Source of the DNA: Candidatus Heimdallarchaeota archaeon
GTDB taxonomy: Archaea > Asgardarchaeota > Heimdallarchaeia > Heimdallarchaeales > Heimdallarchaeaceae
Assembly: GCA_021399345.1 (NCBI GenBank)
Contig: JAAFKI010000051.1
Span: 1-64,000 of the forward strand
Direction of reading: 5' to 3'
Length of the DNA stretch: 64,000 nucleotides
The first letter of the stretch is position 1. Each line of letters begins with the position of its first letter. The translations under genes were made by a program, and so were the position numbers. Positions 54,208 through 63,734 of the stretch are shown here, piece by piece. Below the pieces are notes generated by a model. It did no database searches. It was not told the DNA's origin and saw only the letters and a list, made by a program, of their open reading frames with translations.

Positions 54208-55248
54208 ATGAAATTAATGTCACAGTCTCCACTGCACGAAGCTGAATATTACGATGTACTTGATGAAGAAAATAAAGTAATCCTATGTCGCTTATGCCCC
54301 ATAGAATGTACTTTGCTAGTTGGAGAGATTGGTAAATGTTCTTCGCGTATAAATCTTGAAGGGAAAATGTATTCTCTAACTTATGGATATACAGATATGA
54401 AGATAGATATGATTGAAAAACAACATGTTTTTCATTTTCATCCAAATTCAAGAGCACAAACATTTTCTACTTACAATTGTAATCTTGATTGTGATTATTG
54501 TGTAATGCCTGATAAGATTGGGGTTGATCCAGCTCAAACTAGTGCAAAAAAACTAGCTCCTGATCAAGCTGCAATGTTTGGGATGGCATCAGGTTCTAAA
54601 GTTATGGCTTTTGGTGAAGCTGAACCACTAATATCTTTTGAATGGGTTCGTGATACAGCGATTCTTGCTCAGCAGAGAAATCTGAAAGTGTTATTGAGAA
54701 CCAATGCATATTTCAATGAAGAACCTGTTAAGGAGATTCTTGAGTATGTTGATGCGGTTATTATTGACATAAAGTCAGTTACTGATACCGGGTATCAACA
54801 AAAGTGTCATGCAGGTACTTTCAAAGAAATTAAGAAGATTATCAAGTTGATTTATGAAGAGGAAAAACTTCTCGAACTAAATTTCGTTATCCATGGAGCA
54901 CTTGAGAATACTGAAGGACAAACTAGAGAACTAGCCGAATGGATAAAAGAAGAACTTTCAGTATCTGTTCCGCTACACTTAGATAGATTGCTCCCTGCTC
55001 ATAGACTTAAAGAAGTACAACCTACAACTACAGAATTATTAGAGAAATGTTATCAAATAGCTAAGGACGTAGGCTTAGAGTTTGTTTATTTAAACAATGT
55101 ACCTGATCATGAAGCATCACATACTTATTGTCCAAAATGTGGAGAATTGCTTATTTATAGAGGAGCTTCAGCAACAGAAGTAAGGAGAATCTCTTTACAA
55201 GGAAATTGTAATAAATGTGAAACTAAGCTCAATATAGTTTTCAAATAA
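54208..55248 (+). CDS. AmmeMemoRadiSam-type radical SAM protein (copy 3)
   Basis: 346 residues. N-terminal CRLCPIECTLLVGEIGKC, radical SAM motif YNCNLDCDYCVMPDKIG, FGEAEPLISFEW in place of the GGEP motif, and a C-terminal zinc ribbon (YCPKCGELL ... CNKCETK). It shares its layout with the protein at 38424-39449 but has CVM instead of CQN after the cluster motif and a changed SAM-binding stretch. The reaction is unknown. ATG 54217 is an alternative start. Confidence 0.83.
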   Translation: MKLMSQSPLHEAEYYDVLDEENKVILCRLCPIECTLLVGEIGKCSSRINLEGKMYSLTYGYTDMKIDMIEKQHVFHFHPNSRAQTFSTYNCNLDCDYCVMPDKIGVDPAQTSAKKLAPDQAAMFGMASGSKVMAFGEAEPLISFEWVRDTAILAQQRNLKVLLRTNAYFNEEPVKEILEYVDAVIIDIKSVTDTGYQQKCHAGTFKEIKKIIKLIYEEEKLLELNFVIHGALENTEGQTRELAEWIKEELSVSVPLHLDRLLPAHRLKEVQPTTTELLEKCYQIAKDVGLEFVYLNNVPDHEASHTYCPKCGELLIYRGASATEVRRISLQGNCNKCETKLNIVFK

Positions 55249-55261
55249 AAGATTGAATTTT

Positions 55262-55582
55262 TTAAGCAATTGATTCAATAGTAAAATCTACAATCATTAT
55301 GTTTAATTGTCCTTCCAGTTCCTCTTTTACCAAATCAATGAATCTGTGAATATCCTCAGTTCCATCCCTGTAAGAAGCTCTGAAAAGAAATTGAATTTCT
55401 ATCCAATCTTCGTAAAAAAAGGTTGTTTCTAATCGAGGTTGTCTTTTAGGTTCTTTTTCTGCAATTTCTTTTTGTACCATGTTTAGATGAAGATCGAATT
55501 CTCCTAAGTCTTCATACTGACCTTCATCATTTGGTTGTGCAGTAATCCCACAATAATAATGGTAAAAACCTGAAGTTGTCAT
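55262..55582 (-). CDS. Small protein of unknown function
   Basis: 106 residues, alpha/beta, with YHYYCGITAQPNDE and a long central helix, then strands around TTFFYEDWIEIQFLF. No recognised motif. It begins 6 bp after the Lon gene on the same strand and may be cotranscribed with it. Confidence 0.5.
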   Translation of the reverse strand: MTTSGFYHYYCGITAQPNDEGQYEDLGEFDLHLNMVQKEIAEKEPKRQPRLETTFFYEDWIEIQFLFRASYRDGTEDIHRFIDLVKEELEGQLNIMIVDFTIESIA

Positions 55583-55588
55583 TTCGGC

Positions 55589-57532
55589 TCATTTCTTCTT
55601 ATCAGTGTTAAGTGCTGAATGTTCTAAAGCTAAGTCTTCATACTTCTTAGCAATATAGCTATATTCCTTTGGAAGAGCATTTCGAAGTACTTCGTGAAAG
55701 TTTGTTACTGGGATGATTTCCACCATTCCTTTATACCTTTCTTCTAACTTAACATCATCTATATTTTGAATTGGTACAATGACTCGCTTTATTCCAGCTT
55801 CAGTTGCAGCTTCAATTTTTGCAGTAACTCCACCAACTGGAATAACTATTCCTCTAACTGTTAAACTACCAGTCATAGCAGTATCCTGCCTAATTGGTGC
55901 TTTCTCTAGAGCTGATATGATAGAAACAGCTATTGAAATAGAAGCTGAATCTCCTTCGACACCAGAATAAGAACCAACAAATTGAATGTGGTAATCAAAG
56001 TCTGAAATATCTTTACCGACATACTTCTTTACAATTGCTGAAACATTCTGTACAGCTTCTCTAGCAATAATTCGTAATTGACCTGTCGCAATGATTTTTC
56101 CTTCTCTTCTACTGAAAGCTGGAACAACTTCTGCTTCGATAGGCATAACAATACCTGATCTTTGATTGATGACAGCAAGGCCATTTACTCTTCCAACTTT
56201 GGCATCATCAGTTTCAAAGATTTTGTAGAGTTTTCTTGAATCGGCATAAGAATCACTCATTTGATTTTCCAAAGTTCTTGCAATAACCTTGGCATTTCTA
56301 AGTGTCTCAGCAGATACTAAATCCTCTCCATTTTCTTTGGCTAAGTCGCCTGCAGCTCTAATTAACCCTCCTAATTCTCGTAATCGTAAAGTAAGATGGT
56401 CTTTCTTGTCAGCTCTTCGTTGAGCTTCATAAATTATTTCTTCAACTGCTTCATGTTTGAAGTGAGGAATCCTTCGATCTTTTACAATCTCTTGCGCACA
56501 AAAACGAGCTAGCTTTCGTCTGTTCTCAGGAGTATCTTTCATAGTGTCAGTCATATAAACCTCATAGCCAGATCCTTGAATCCTTGATCTCAATGCAGGA
56601 TGCATGTTACGAGTAGTTTCAATATTACCAGCTGCAATTAAAACAAATTCACAGGGAACTGGGTCGCTTCTAACCATTGCCCCACTACTAAGCTCTGATT
56701 GACCAGTGATTTGTAGTTTACCCTCTTGCATGGCAGTAAGTAGTTTTTGCTGAGTTCTCATTTCAAGAGTCCCTATCTCATCACTGTAGAGAACACCAAG
56801 GTGAGATTTGTGAATTAAACCACTTTCTACACGTTCGTGAGGTGGAGTTCCTAATCCTCCAGATTGGAAAGGATCGTGTCTAACATCACCAAGGAGAGCC
56901 CCAGCATGTGATCCAGTAGCATCATTAAAGGGTGCTTTTTCCTTCTTACTATTATCTACTAATAGTTTTGGTACAAGCATTTCGCTTTTAGATCTGGATT
57001 GATTAAGCATAAAGAAAATGAAAAAACCTACAAACATAGCCATCAAAAGAGTCTGTGGTTGACTAGCTGGATTACCAGCAGTAGCTATCAATGCATAACC
57101 AATTATAGCAAGTAAGATTGCGATAGAAATAATAAACCGCTTATTTCCACTTTTTCTAGCCAGCTCTGCATCCATCTCAACTTTTCTAGCACCATGACCT
57201 GCGGGAAGGTTTGCTACGCGTGGTTGGTTTGGATATTTAGGGTTGGCTATACATAAAACATCAACAAGCTCCTCTTTAGGAAGAAGTTCAGCCATTGCTT
57301 GACCAAGCATGCTTTTACCTGTACCTGGTTCTCCAATCAAAAGAACATGTCTTCTCTGTAAGGCAGCTTTTTTGATAATTTCAGTAGCATTTTCCTGACC
57401 AATTACTTGATCAATTAAACGAGGAGGTACAGAAATTTCACTTGTATCATTGAATTCAATGTCCAATAGTACTTTTTTTCTTGCCTTAGGCTTTACCTTT
57501 TTCTTGGCTTTAGATTGAGTTCCAGACGCCAT
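55589..57532 (-). CDS. lonB: Archaeal LonB membrane protease
   Basis: 647 residues from ATG 57532; the frame extends to 57631. Walker A GEPGTGKSMLGQAMAE, then two membrane helices (IISIAILLAIIGYALIATAG and MAMFVGFFIFFML) inserted before Walker B (LYSDEIGTLE), the mark of archaeal LonB. The protease domain has the Ser-Lys dyad: Ser in VEGDSASISIAV and Lys in VTAKIEAATEAG. It degrades misfolded and regulatory proteins at the membrane in archaea. Basic Lys-rich N-terminus. Confidence 0.96.
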   Translation of the reverse strand: MASGTQSKAKKKVKPKARKKVLLDIEFNDTSEISVPPRLIDQVIGQENATEIIKKAALQRRHVLLIGEPGTGKSMLGQAMAELLPKEELVDVLCIANPKYPNQPRVANLPAGHGARKVEMDAELARKSGNKRFIISIAILLAIIGYALIATAGNPASQPQTLLMAMFVGFFIFFMLNQSRSKSEMLVPKLLVDNSKKEKAPFNDATGSHAGALLGDVRHDPFQSGGLGTPPHERVESGLIHKSHLGVLYSDEIGTLEMRTQQKLLTAMQEGKLQITGQSELSSGAMVRSDPVPCEFVLIAAGNIETTRNMHPALRSRIQGSGYEVYMTDTMKDTPENRRKLARFCAQEIVKDRRIPHFKHEAVEEIIYEAQRRADKKDHLTLRLRELGGLIRAAGDLAKENGEDLVSAETLRNAKVIARTLENQMSDSYADSRKLYKIFETDDAKVGRVNGLAVINQRSGIVMPIEAEVVPAFSRREGKIIATGQLRIIAREAVQNVSAIVKKYVGKDISDFDYHIQFVGSYSGVEGDSASISIAVSIISALEKAPIRQDTAMTGSLTVRGIVIPVGGVTAKIEAATEAGIKRVIVPIQNIDDVKLEERYKGMVEIIPVTNFHEVLRNALPKEYSYIAKKYEDLALEHSALNTDKKK

Positions 57533-57694
57533 AAATATCACAAATATAGATAACCGTATTTTCAATTGATAAGGTTTACTGACGTTAATAAAGATATGTT
57601 TTAAGTCAAAATTTCTGTGAGTTATGAACAAATTCTATCTTTAATTTAAATGAAAAGGCTTTAATTTCCAATCGATTATAATTGCAAGAGTAAT

Positions 57695-58585
57695 ATGAAA
57701 ATACTTGCAGGTCCCAACTCAGAACAACTTGCTCAGAAAATAGCTGAACAATTGAATCTTACAATGTTAAGTTTATCTTACAAATACTTTACAGATGGTG
57801 AAACCTATTTTAAGATTGAGGGAAATTTAGAGAAGGAAGACGTAATTATTGTTCAAACAACCTACCCAGATCAAGAAAAAAGGTTACTTGAACTAATTTT
57901 TCTAACTAATACATTAAAAGAACTAGGTGCAGATAAAGTAATTGCAGTAGTTCCATATCTATGTTATGCTAGAGCTGACAGAAGAAGACTAGATGGTGAA
58001 GTTGTATCCCATACTATTACTATGGATTTACTTCAGCAAGCAGGACTAGATTCACTTATTACAATTAACGTTCACAATCAAGAAGTATTTCATAAAACAA
58101 CAGAAACTTTGGAAAAGTATAATCTTAGTGCTCTTCCAGCAATTTCTGATTTCTTAAAGGATAAAGTAAACGAAGAATGGATTATAGTTGGACCTGATAA
58201 AGGTAGTCAAGAAGAAATTAAAACATTAGCCAAGGAACTTTCTTTACTGAGTTTCATATTAGAGAAATATAGAGACCCACAAAGTCATGAAGTACGATTC
58301 AAAGAAGCAGATTTTGTTTGCGAATCAAAAACAATCATTCTTTTTGATGATGTAATCACTTCTGGAGGTACAGCTATCAAAGCAAGTAAGATTCTTCTTG
58401 ATAAAGGACCTTCTAGTCTTAAATTTATAGTTGTTCATGGTCTCTCTGATTCTGAGGTTTTCAAAAAGATGTATAATATAGGTGTCGATTCTATTCTGTC
58501 AACAAACACTGTGCCAAGAGAAGATATAGAACAAATTGATATCAGTTCTCTGATTAGTAACTTTATTGGAGAAAAATTTCTATGA
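57695..58585 (+). CDS. prs: Ribose-phosphate pyrophosphokinase
   Basis: 296 residues. Makes PRPP from ribose 5-phosphate and ATP, the precursor used by the phosphoribosyltransferase and pyr genes upstream. Visible are FTDGETYFKIEG, the substrate loop VPYLCYARADRRR, GPDKGSQEE and the PRPP site IILFDDVITSGGTAIKA. The length is that of archaeal enzymes. It overlaps the methyltransferase gene by 4 bases (ATGA), suggesting coupled translation. Confidence 0.95.
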   Translation: MKILAGPNSEQLAQKIAEQLNLTMLSLSYKYFTDGETYFKIEGNLEKEDVIIVQTTYPDQEKRLLELIFLTNTLKELGADKVIAVVPYLCYARADRRRLDGEVVSHTITMDLLQQAGLDSLITINVHNQEVFHKTTETLEKYNLSALPAISDFLKDKVNEEWIIVGPDKGSQEEIKTLAKELSLLSFILEKYRDPQSHEVRFKEADFVCESKTIILFDDVITSGGTAIKASKILLDKGPSSLKFIVVHGLSDSEVFKKMYNIGVDSILSTNTVPREDIEQIDISSLISNFIGEKFL

Positions 58586-59610
58586 AAAAATACCTAGCAC
58601 ATATCTGTGGTCATTTTCAACCATTGGGGTATGAAGAGCTTTATGCAGTATTAGAAGCAGAAAATGTGAAGTATCATGTAGTAGAAGTAAACTCTCAAAT
58701 CGTTATTTTCGAAACAGATGATAATCCTATATACGCTGTGAGTAGATGTGCTTTTGTTCATTCACTTCTTGAGTTAACAGATACTGGAGAAATTGATGAA
58801 CATAAAATAATCTTTCAACACACATATGAAATATCAGAACTGGGAACAGGTTCAACTTTTTGTTCAAGAGTAACTAGAATTGGTAAAAAGGAAGTTAAAA
58901 TTAAATCAGTGGATTTAGAAAGAGATTTGGGAAATCATATCTACAAGAAGTTTGAAGAAAATGAACTTGAGGTTGATTTGAGATCCCCAGATTATACTTT
59001 TCGAACAATTCTAATAAAAAATCGATTCTTCTTAGGTTTAGAAATATGGACAATTGATCGCAAAAAATACTCGATTAGGGAGCCTGGAAAGAGAGATTTT
59101 TTCAGACCAGGAGCAATGAGAACTGATTATGCCAGAGCCTTGGTGAATCTGTCTAGAATAAGAAGAGGTGAAATCTTTTTTGACCCTTTCTGTGGAGGAG
59201 GAGGTTTCCTTTTAGAAGCGTCATATTTGGGGGCTTATACAATAGGTACAGATTTAGATCCTTATGCAGTCAAAGGTTCAGTTAGAAATATGAAACAATT
59301 CAAGCGATCAAATTATGAAGTTCTTCAAGGGGATTCTCGCAACATACCTATAAAATTCTTTCATGCAGCTGCAACTGACCCTCCTTATTCATTGCAATCA
59401 TCTACTCATGGAGAAAAAGTTTCAAAATTGACATATGATTTTTTAACTGAGTCAAAAGAATATTTGATGAAAAACAGACATCTTGTCTATTGTACCCCTT
59501 CTACTCTCGAACCTGAAGCAATTGTCGAAAAAACTGATTATCAGATAGTAACACTAATAGATACATTCATTCATAAATCGTTAACTAGAAGAATCCTTGT
59601 CTTAAAGTGA
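58582..59610 (+). CDS. tRNA (guanine-10, N2) methyltransferase, Trm11/Trm-G10 type
   Basis: 342 residues. The N-terminal half is a THUMP-type RNA-binding domain; the methylase half has the SAM site FFDPFCGGGGFLLEASYLG, the acid motif GTDLDPYAV, and the catalytic TDPPYS. RPGAMRTDYARALVNLSRI matches the Trm-G10 family, which methylates G10 of tRNA. It overlaps prs by 4 bases and lies 4 bp before the RNase Z gene, in one operon of tRNA-related genes. Confidence 0.92.
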   Translation: MKKYLAHICGHFQPLGYEELYAVLEAENVKYHVVEVNSQIVIFETDDNPIYAVSRCAFVHSLLELTDTGEIDEHKIIFQHTYEISELGTGSTFCSRVTRIGKKEVKIKSVDLERDLGNHIYKKFEENELEVDLRSPDYTFRTILIKNRFFLGLEIWTIDRKKYSIREPGKRDFFRPGAMRTDYARALVNLSRIRRGEIFFDPFCGGGGFLLEASYLGAYTIGTDLDPYAVKGSVRNMKQFKRSNYEVLQGDSRNIPIKFFHAAATDPPYSLQSSTHGEKVSKLTYDFLTESKEYLMKNRHLVYCTPSTLEPEAIVEKTDYQIVTLIDTFIHKSLTRRILVLK

Positions 59611-59614
59611 TTGA

Positions 59615-60535
59615 ATGTCAAATGAGATGTCCATAATTTTCCTAGGAACCTCTTCGGCTCCTCCTCAATCAACCAGAAAACAGAGTGCATTAGTTGTAAA
59701 ATACAAAAGTCATACTCTTCTCTTTGACGTAGGTGAAGCAACACAATACCAGATGATTGACCAAAAAATAAAGTTCACTAAATTAACAATAATTCTTACT
59801 CATCTCCATTCTGATCACACACTAGGACTTATGGGATTACTTATAACAAGGAATTTTCGCAATATTAAAACTCCAATCACTATAATAGGACCAGCTTGGA
59901 CATCAAACTTTGTTTCTCTTCTATTTTTAGCTTATAGATTTAAGCCAGAATATGAAATTAAAATAATAGAGACTTCTGGTGGAAATATTTTAGAGAATAA
60001 GGATTTTAGTTTAGATTCATTTCCTATTACTCATTCAGATACTAGTTTTGGTTATAGATTAGTTACTAAGCCAAAAAGGCGCAAATTCAATGTTGAAAAA
60101 GCAACAGAAATGAATGTTCCACGAGGAGAAATGTGGAAAAAGCTTCAGAATGGTATTTCTGTAGAAATAGATGGAAAAACTATTTCTCCTTCCGATGTTC
60201 TAGACAAAGTAGAGAAAAATAACCTTAAAATTGTCATTACAGGTGATACTCCTTTTGATGAGAAAGTAATTGAATTTGCAAAAAATGCTGATCTCTTGAT
60301 TCATGATGCTACCTACCCCCCTTATGAAGAAGAAAGAGCGAAAAAACATCTTCATTCTACTTGTATTGATGCCGCTCAAGTTGCAAAAAAAGCAAAAGTA
60401 AAACGGCTAATAATGACTCATATATCTGAACTTCACAAGAATTTGGAAGAATCCTTAAGAGATTCTAGGGAAATATTCTCAAATTGTGAGTTTGCAGAGG
60501 ATGGATTAAGAATTGAATTAAAACCTAAAGACTAG
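59615..60535 (+). CDS. rnz: Ribonuclease Z
   Basis: 306 residues, the short form. Cuts the 3' trailer from tRNA precursors. Metal motifs in order: THLHSDHTLGLMG, FPITHSDTSFGYRL, VITGDTPFDE, LIHDATYPP and KRLIMTHIS, with the AxDxT-like stretch EMNVPRGEMWKKL before. It follows the methyltransferase gene by 4 bp and overlaps the convergent UPF0201 gene by 11 bases. An internal ATG 12 bases in is a possible start. Confidence 0.95.
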   Translation: MSNEMSIIFLGTSSAPPQSTRKQSALVVKYKSHTLLFDVGEATQYQMIDQKIKFTKLTIILTHLHSDHTLGLMGLLITRNFRNIKTPITIIGPAWTSNFVSLLFLAYRFKPEYEIKIIETSGGNILENKDFSLDSFPITHSDTSFGYRLVTKPKRRKFNVEKATEMNVPRGEMWKKLQNGISVEIDGKTISPSDVLDKVEKNNLKIVITGDTPFDEKVIEFAKNADLLIHDATYPPYEEERAKKHLHSTCIDAAQVAKKAKVKRLIMTHISELHKNLEESLRDSREIFSNCEFAEDGLRIELKPKD

Positions 60536-60974
60536 TGATTTCAGAAAATTTTCTGATTACCAACTCTTTCCCATCTTCTGTTTTTGGTACAAACCAGTCT
60601 AAGAATTTATCACAATCATCGGGTTGAATAATTAATTCAACATCTCCTAATGGTGAAGAAGTACCTTCAGTAGTAAAAGCAATTTTATTAGCAAAAAGCG
60701 CTTGTTTGTGCAGAGGGATAATTAAAGAATTAGAGTAATAATCACGTCTTATACATTGCCTGACTGAATCTAATATGAAATTTTGCCTTATGTGATTGAA
60801 TAATCTTTTCAAAACATCAATTGGAAGGTTTTCGGCAGTAAAATAAGTGATTTCCTCATCATCAATACGTTTGAGTTCAGGTTGAACACAAAGTAAATTC
60901 TCGATACACATCATAACTTTGCTTTCTTCTTCAGTAGAAAAAAGAGGTACTCGCAAACTCAATTTTATTTGCAT
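60525..60974 (-). CDS. UPF0201 family RNA-binding-like protein
   Basis: 149 residues. The family pattern of archaeal UPF0201 proteins is recognisable: FSTEEESKVMMCIENLLCVQ, DSVRQCIRRDYYSNSL, HKQALFANKIAF and SPLGDVELIIQ. These have an RNA-binding-like fold and are usually found next to UPF0200, as here. The biological role is not settled. It overlaps the UPF0200 gene by one base. Confidence 0.85.
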   Translation of the reverse strand: MQIKLSLRVPLFSTEEESKVMMCIENLLCVQPELKRIDDEEITYFTAENLPIDVLKRLFNHIRQNFILDSVRQCIRRDYYSNSLIIPLHKQALFANKIAFTTEGTSSPLGDVELIIQPDDCDKFLDWFVPKTEDGKELVIRKFSEITSL

Positions 60975-61552
60975 TATCTCACCCTTTTGTTCAATTCTTC
61001 AAGAAGACTTAATGAATGTTCTCTAAAAGATTCAAGAGCATTATTATTTGGAATCACATAATTTGAGAAAGCGATAGTCTCTCCTAATCCAAGTTTTAAT
61101 TCATCTTCATCTCTCAACCGAAAATCTTTTTCAGTTTGGGGAGCATCTTTCCGCCCTCTCAATTTAAGTCGATCATATCTTAGTCTTGGATCTACATGTA
61201 TCGCAACAATCAGAAAATCATTATTAAGATGATTCTTGAAATGTGTAACTTCAGCTTGACTTCTGATTCCATCAATGATAATCATGAGAATACCTTGTTG
61301 TTTCAATTTCTCTATTGTTTCACAAGTAAGATGGGCTACAGCTGTCTCACCAAAATCTTCTCTTAGCTTGATCATGTATTTTCTGCTCATCTCAGGGGTA
61401 GGTTCGAATCCTTCCTCAATGACTTTTGTTCTGACTACATCACCCATTACAACAGTTTGATAACCCAGTTTTTCAGCGAATCTAGCGAATTCACTCTTAC
61501 CAGAACCAGGCATTCCAGTAACTCCAATGATTGTTGCTTTGGGTTTAGTCAT
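60974..61552 (-). CDS. UPF0200 family nucleotide kinase-like protein
   Basis: 192 residues. P-loop GVTGMPGSGKSEFARFAEKL at the N-terminus; VVMGDVVRTKVIEEG and IIIDGIRSQAEV follow, and a lid with RLKLRGRKDAPQ. It resembles dephospho-CoA or nucleoside monophosphate kinases; the substrate is not established. The one-base overlap with the UPF0201 gene supports joint expression. Confidence 0.88.
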   Translation of the reverse strand: MTKPKATIIGVTGMPGSGKSEFARFAEKLGYQTVVMGDVVRTKVIEEGFEPTPEMSRKYMIKLREDFGETAVAHLTCETIEKLKQQGILMIIIDGIRSQAEVTHFKNHLNNDFLIVAIHVDPRLRYDRLKLRGRKDAPQTEKDFRLRDEDELKLGLGETIAFSNYVIPNNNALESFREHSLSLLEELNKRVR

Positions 61553-61624
61553 TTAGTTCATTGTGAGAATAATTAAGGTAATTAAAAATGTTGTTAAAGC
61601 AAATTGATTGTAACCTCGTCAAAA

Positions 61625-61633
61625 TTTATAAAA
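61625..61633 (+). promoter_or_regulatory. TATA box of the thpR-cca operon
   Basis: TTTATAAAA centred 28 bases before the ATG at 61657. This places the transcription start at that ATG and shows the upstream part of the open frame (from 61588) is not translated. Confidence 0.55.
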
Positions 61634-61656
61634 TGATAGAAAATTGTTATTTGAAA

Positions 61657-62223
61657 ATGGTACGTGCATTCATATCTATCAACTTTGAAGATGAAAATGT
61701 CTTGAAAGGAGTACAAGAAATTCAGGATCAAATCAAGAATTCAGGTGCAAATGTAAGACTAGTAAATCCTGAGATCTTGCATATTACCATGGAATTTCTA
61801 GGTGAGATATCGGAAGAACAAGTAACCATCTTATCAGAGATGCTTTCAGAAATAGAATTTGAAAGCCTGAAACTTCAAGTAAAAGGACCTGGTGTTTTAC
61901 CAAATGAGAAACATATCAGGGTTGTTTATTGCGAAATAAACGGAGAGATTGAAAAACTGAAGGAAATTCAAAAGGAAATCAGAAATAAATTAAGAACTAA
62001 GGGTTTCAAAGTTGATTCTAGACCTTTTAAACCTCATTTAACAATAGGAAGAGTGAAATCGCCCAAAAATAAGGACGAATTGATTAAGGTTATAAATAAC
62101 CTTTCAGAATATAGCTGCGGAGTTCAAGAAATTAGTTCAGTACAACTCAAAAAATCTATATTAAAAACAGAGGGACCAGAATATTCAGTACTCTATAAAG
62201 TAGAAGCATTAGATAAAAGGTGA
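61657..62223 (+). CDS. thpR: RNA 2',3'-cyclic phosphodiesterase (2'-5' RNA ligase family)
   Basis: 188 residues, the usual size, from ATG 61657; MVRAFISINF is the normal opening. The two HxT motifs are HITMEFLGEI and HLTIGRVK, which form the active site of the 2H phosphoesterase superfamily. It opens 2',3'-cyclic phosphates of RNA. In many archaea the gene lies next to the CCA-adding enzyme gene, as here (4 bp apart). Confidence 0.93.
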   Translation: MVRAFISINFEDENVLKGVQEIQDQIKNSGANVRLVNPEILHITMEFLGEISEEQVTILSEMLSEIEFESLKLQVKGPGVLPNEKHIRVVYCEINGEIEKLKEIQKEIRNKLRTKGFKVDSRPFKPHLTIGRVKSPKNKDELIKVINNLSEYSCGVQEISSVQLKKSILKTEGPEYSVLYKVEALDKR

Positions 62224-62227
62224 TTTC

Positions 62228-63715
62228 ATGAGTAAAAAAGCCCCAAAGGATACTTCAAAAGTAATTGAAAAGAAAGTTTTGGAAGTAATTCAAGTCCAAT
62301 GGGAACAACATGAGAGGGTAAGAGAGATTCTTTCAATTCTCAGAGAAAAGATACAACAGGATTTAGGTTCTTTAGGGTATATTGGGAGAGTTGAAACTCA
62401 AGGTTCTTTTGTCAGAAAAACCTATCTAAGTGAAGATGAGACATTCGATCTAATGCTAATCCTGCAAAGAGCTGATAAACCAAAGATGCACCAAATTCTA
62501 GATGCTTTGGAAAAAAGATTGAAAAAAGATAGAATAAAAAAGGATCCAATAACAATCACAAAACATACAGGAAAAATCCCCTATCTTAGAATTGTTGCGG
62601 GTGATGAACTCATTAATCTCTTTGTAGGCTTTGAAGTAACACCAGGAGAAGAAACAAAATCCATTTTTGATTTAATCCCGATGCATTCTCAATACCTGAT
62701 TACGCATATGAAAGAAGAAGATAGAAATGAAGTTCTTCTACTGAAGAAATTTCTGAAGACCATAGGTGTTTACAGAAATGAAGTAGGTGCAATTGGTTTC
62801 AATGGATATCTTTGTGAATTACTCATTTTGTTTTATGGGACATTTGAGAAAACTATCGAAAACATTGGAAAATGGAGACCTAGAACGATTATTGATTTGA
62901 AGAAAAACTTTGAGAAGTCAGAAGATGTAGATCTTCTAACAAGTGAAATGTTATTGAAATATTATCCTTTATATGTACCAGATCCTCTAAATCCTAAGGA
63001 TAATGTTGCAGCTGATGTATCTGTTGATCAATTTACCTCATTGGTGGCTGCAGCTAATACATATAGGTTTGAACCAAAAATTAGTTTTTTTGAAGATTTA
63101 CTCTGTGAGATTCCATCATATTCTGACCTTATGCGAAAAATCATCTTTTCAGGTAGACAACTTGTAATTCTAGCTACTAAGCGAAATTTTCAGGAAACTG
63201 AAATTTGTTGGCAAAAAGCAATTTCAATGAAGAATGGCTTTCAGGTAGAATTATTTAACAATAACTATATTTTGGAAAGATCAAAAGCATTTGTCTCTGA
63301 TGAGTATTATGGCTTATTTTTGTCATTGCTGGATTTAAACCCACAGATTTCAATTAGAAAAGAAGGACCTTTAATTACATCAGAGGAGTCTCTTAAATTC
63401 CTTCAGCAATATACTAAGCACGTTGATGTTGTAGCTGGACCATTTATAGATAATGAGCGCTGGGTAATTCACTTTACAAAGAAAGGTCAGAATGTATTCG
63501 AATTTCTTGAAAGTTTGGTGAAGAAAAATACTTTCATGTTGAATGTTGATTCATTCCTTAAAATCGAAATTAAGGAAAAACTAAAGATTTTTGGGGCAGA
63601 TGAAAAGCTTGGTGAAATCTATGAAACTGATATTTCTTTAGCAGAAGATCTTTTTCTATTCATAGAAAGGAAACCTTTGTGGATATGTAATTTAGAACAA
63701 GCTGATCAAATATGA
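62228..63715 (+). CDS. Archaeal (class I) CCA-adding enzyme-like protein with altered catalytic site
   Basis: 495 residues, slightly longer than typical. The nucleotidyltransferase GS motif is G59-S60 in TQGSFVRKTYL. The catalytic DxD of the family (DIDIF) reads T72-F-D74, and the third Asp (vDVVP) reads N130 in LINLFVGFEV, so two of three metal ligands are missing. The rest follows the family: LLKKFLKTIGVYRNEVGAIG, FNGYLCELLILFYG, and a C-terminal RNA-binding part. Normal members complete or repair tRNA CCA ends. This one may be inactive or altered. Confidence 0.8.
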   Translation: MSKKAPKDTSKVIEKKVLEVIQVQWEQHERVREILSILREKIQQDLGSLGYIGRVETQGSFVRKTYLSEDETFDLMLILQRADKPKMHQILDALEKRLKKDRIKKDPITITKHTGKIPYLRIVAGDELINLFVGFEVTPGEETKSIFDLIPMHSQYLITHMKEEDRNEVLLLKKFLKTIGVYRNEVGAIGFNGYLCELLILFYGTFEKTIENIGKWRPRTIIDLKKNFEKSEDVDLLTSEMLLKYYPLYVPDPLNPKDNVAADVSVDQFTSLVAAANTYRFEPKISFFEDLLCEIPSYSDLMRKIIFSGRQLVILATKRNFQETEICWQKAISMKNGFQVELFNNNYILERSKAFVSDEYYGLFLSLLDLNPQISIRKEGPLITSEESLKFLQQYTKHVDVVAGPFIDNERWVIHFTKKGQNVFEFLESLVKKNTFMLNVDSFLKIEIKEKLKIFGADEKLGEIYETDISLAEDLFLFIERKPLWICNLEQADQI

Positions 63716-63734
63716 AAAAAGAAGAAAGGAAAGA

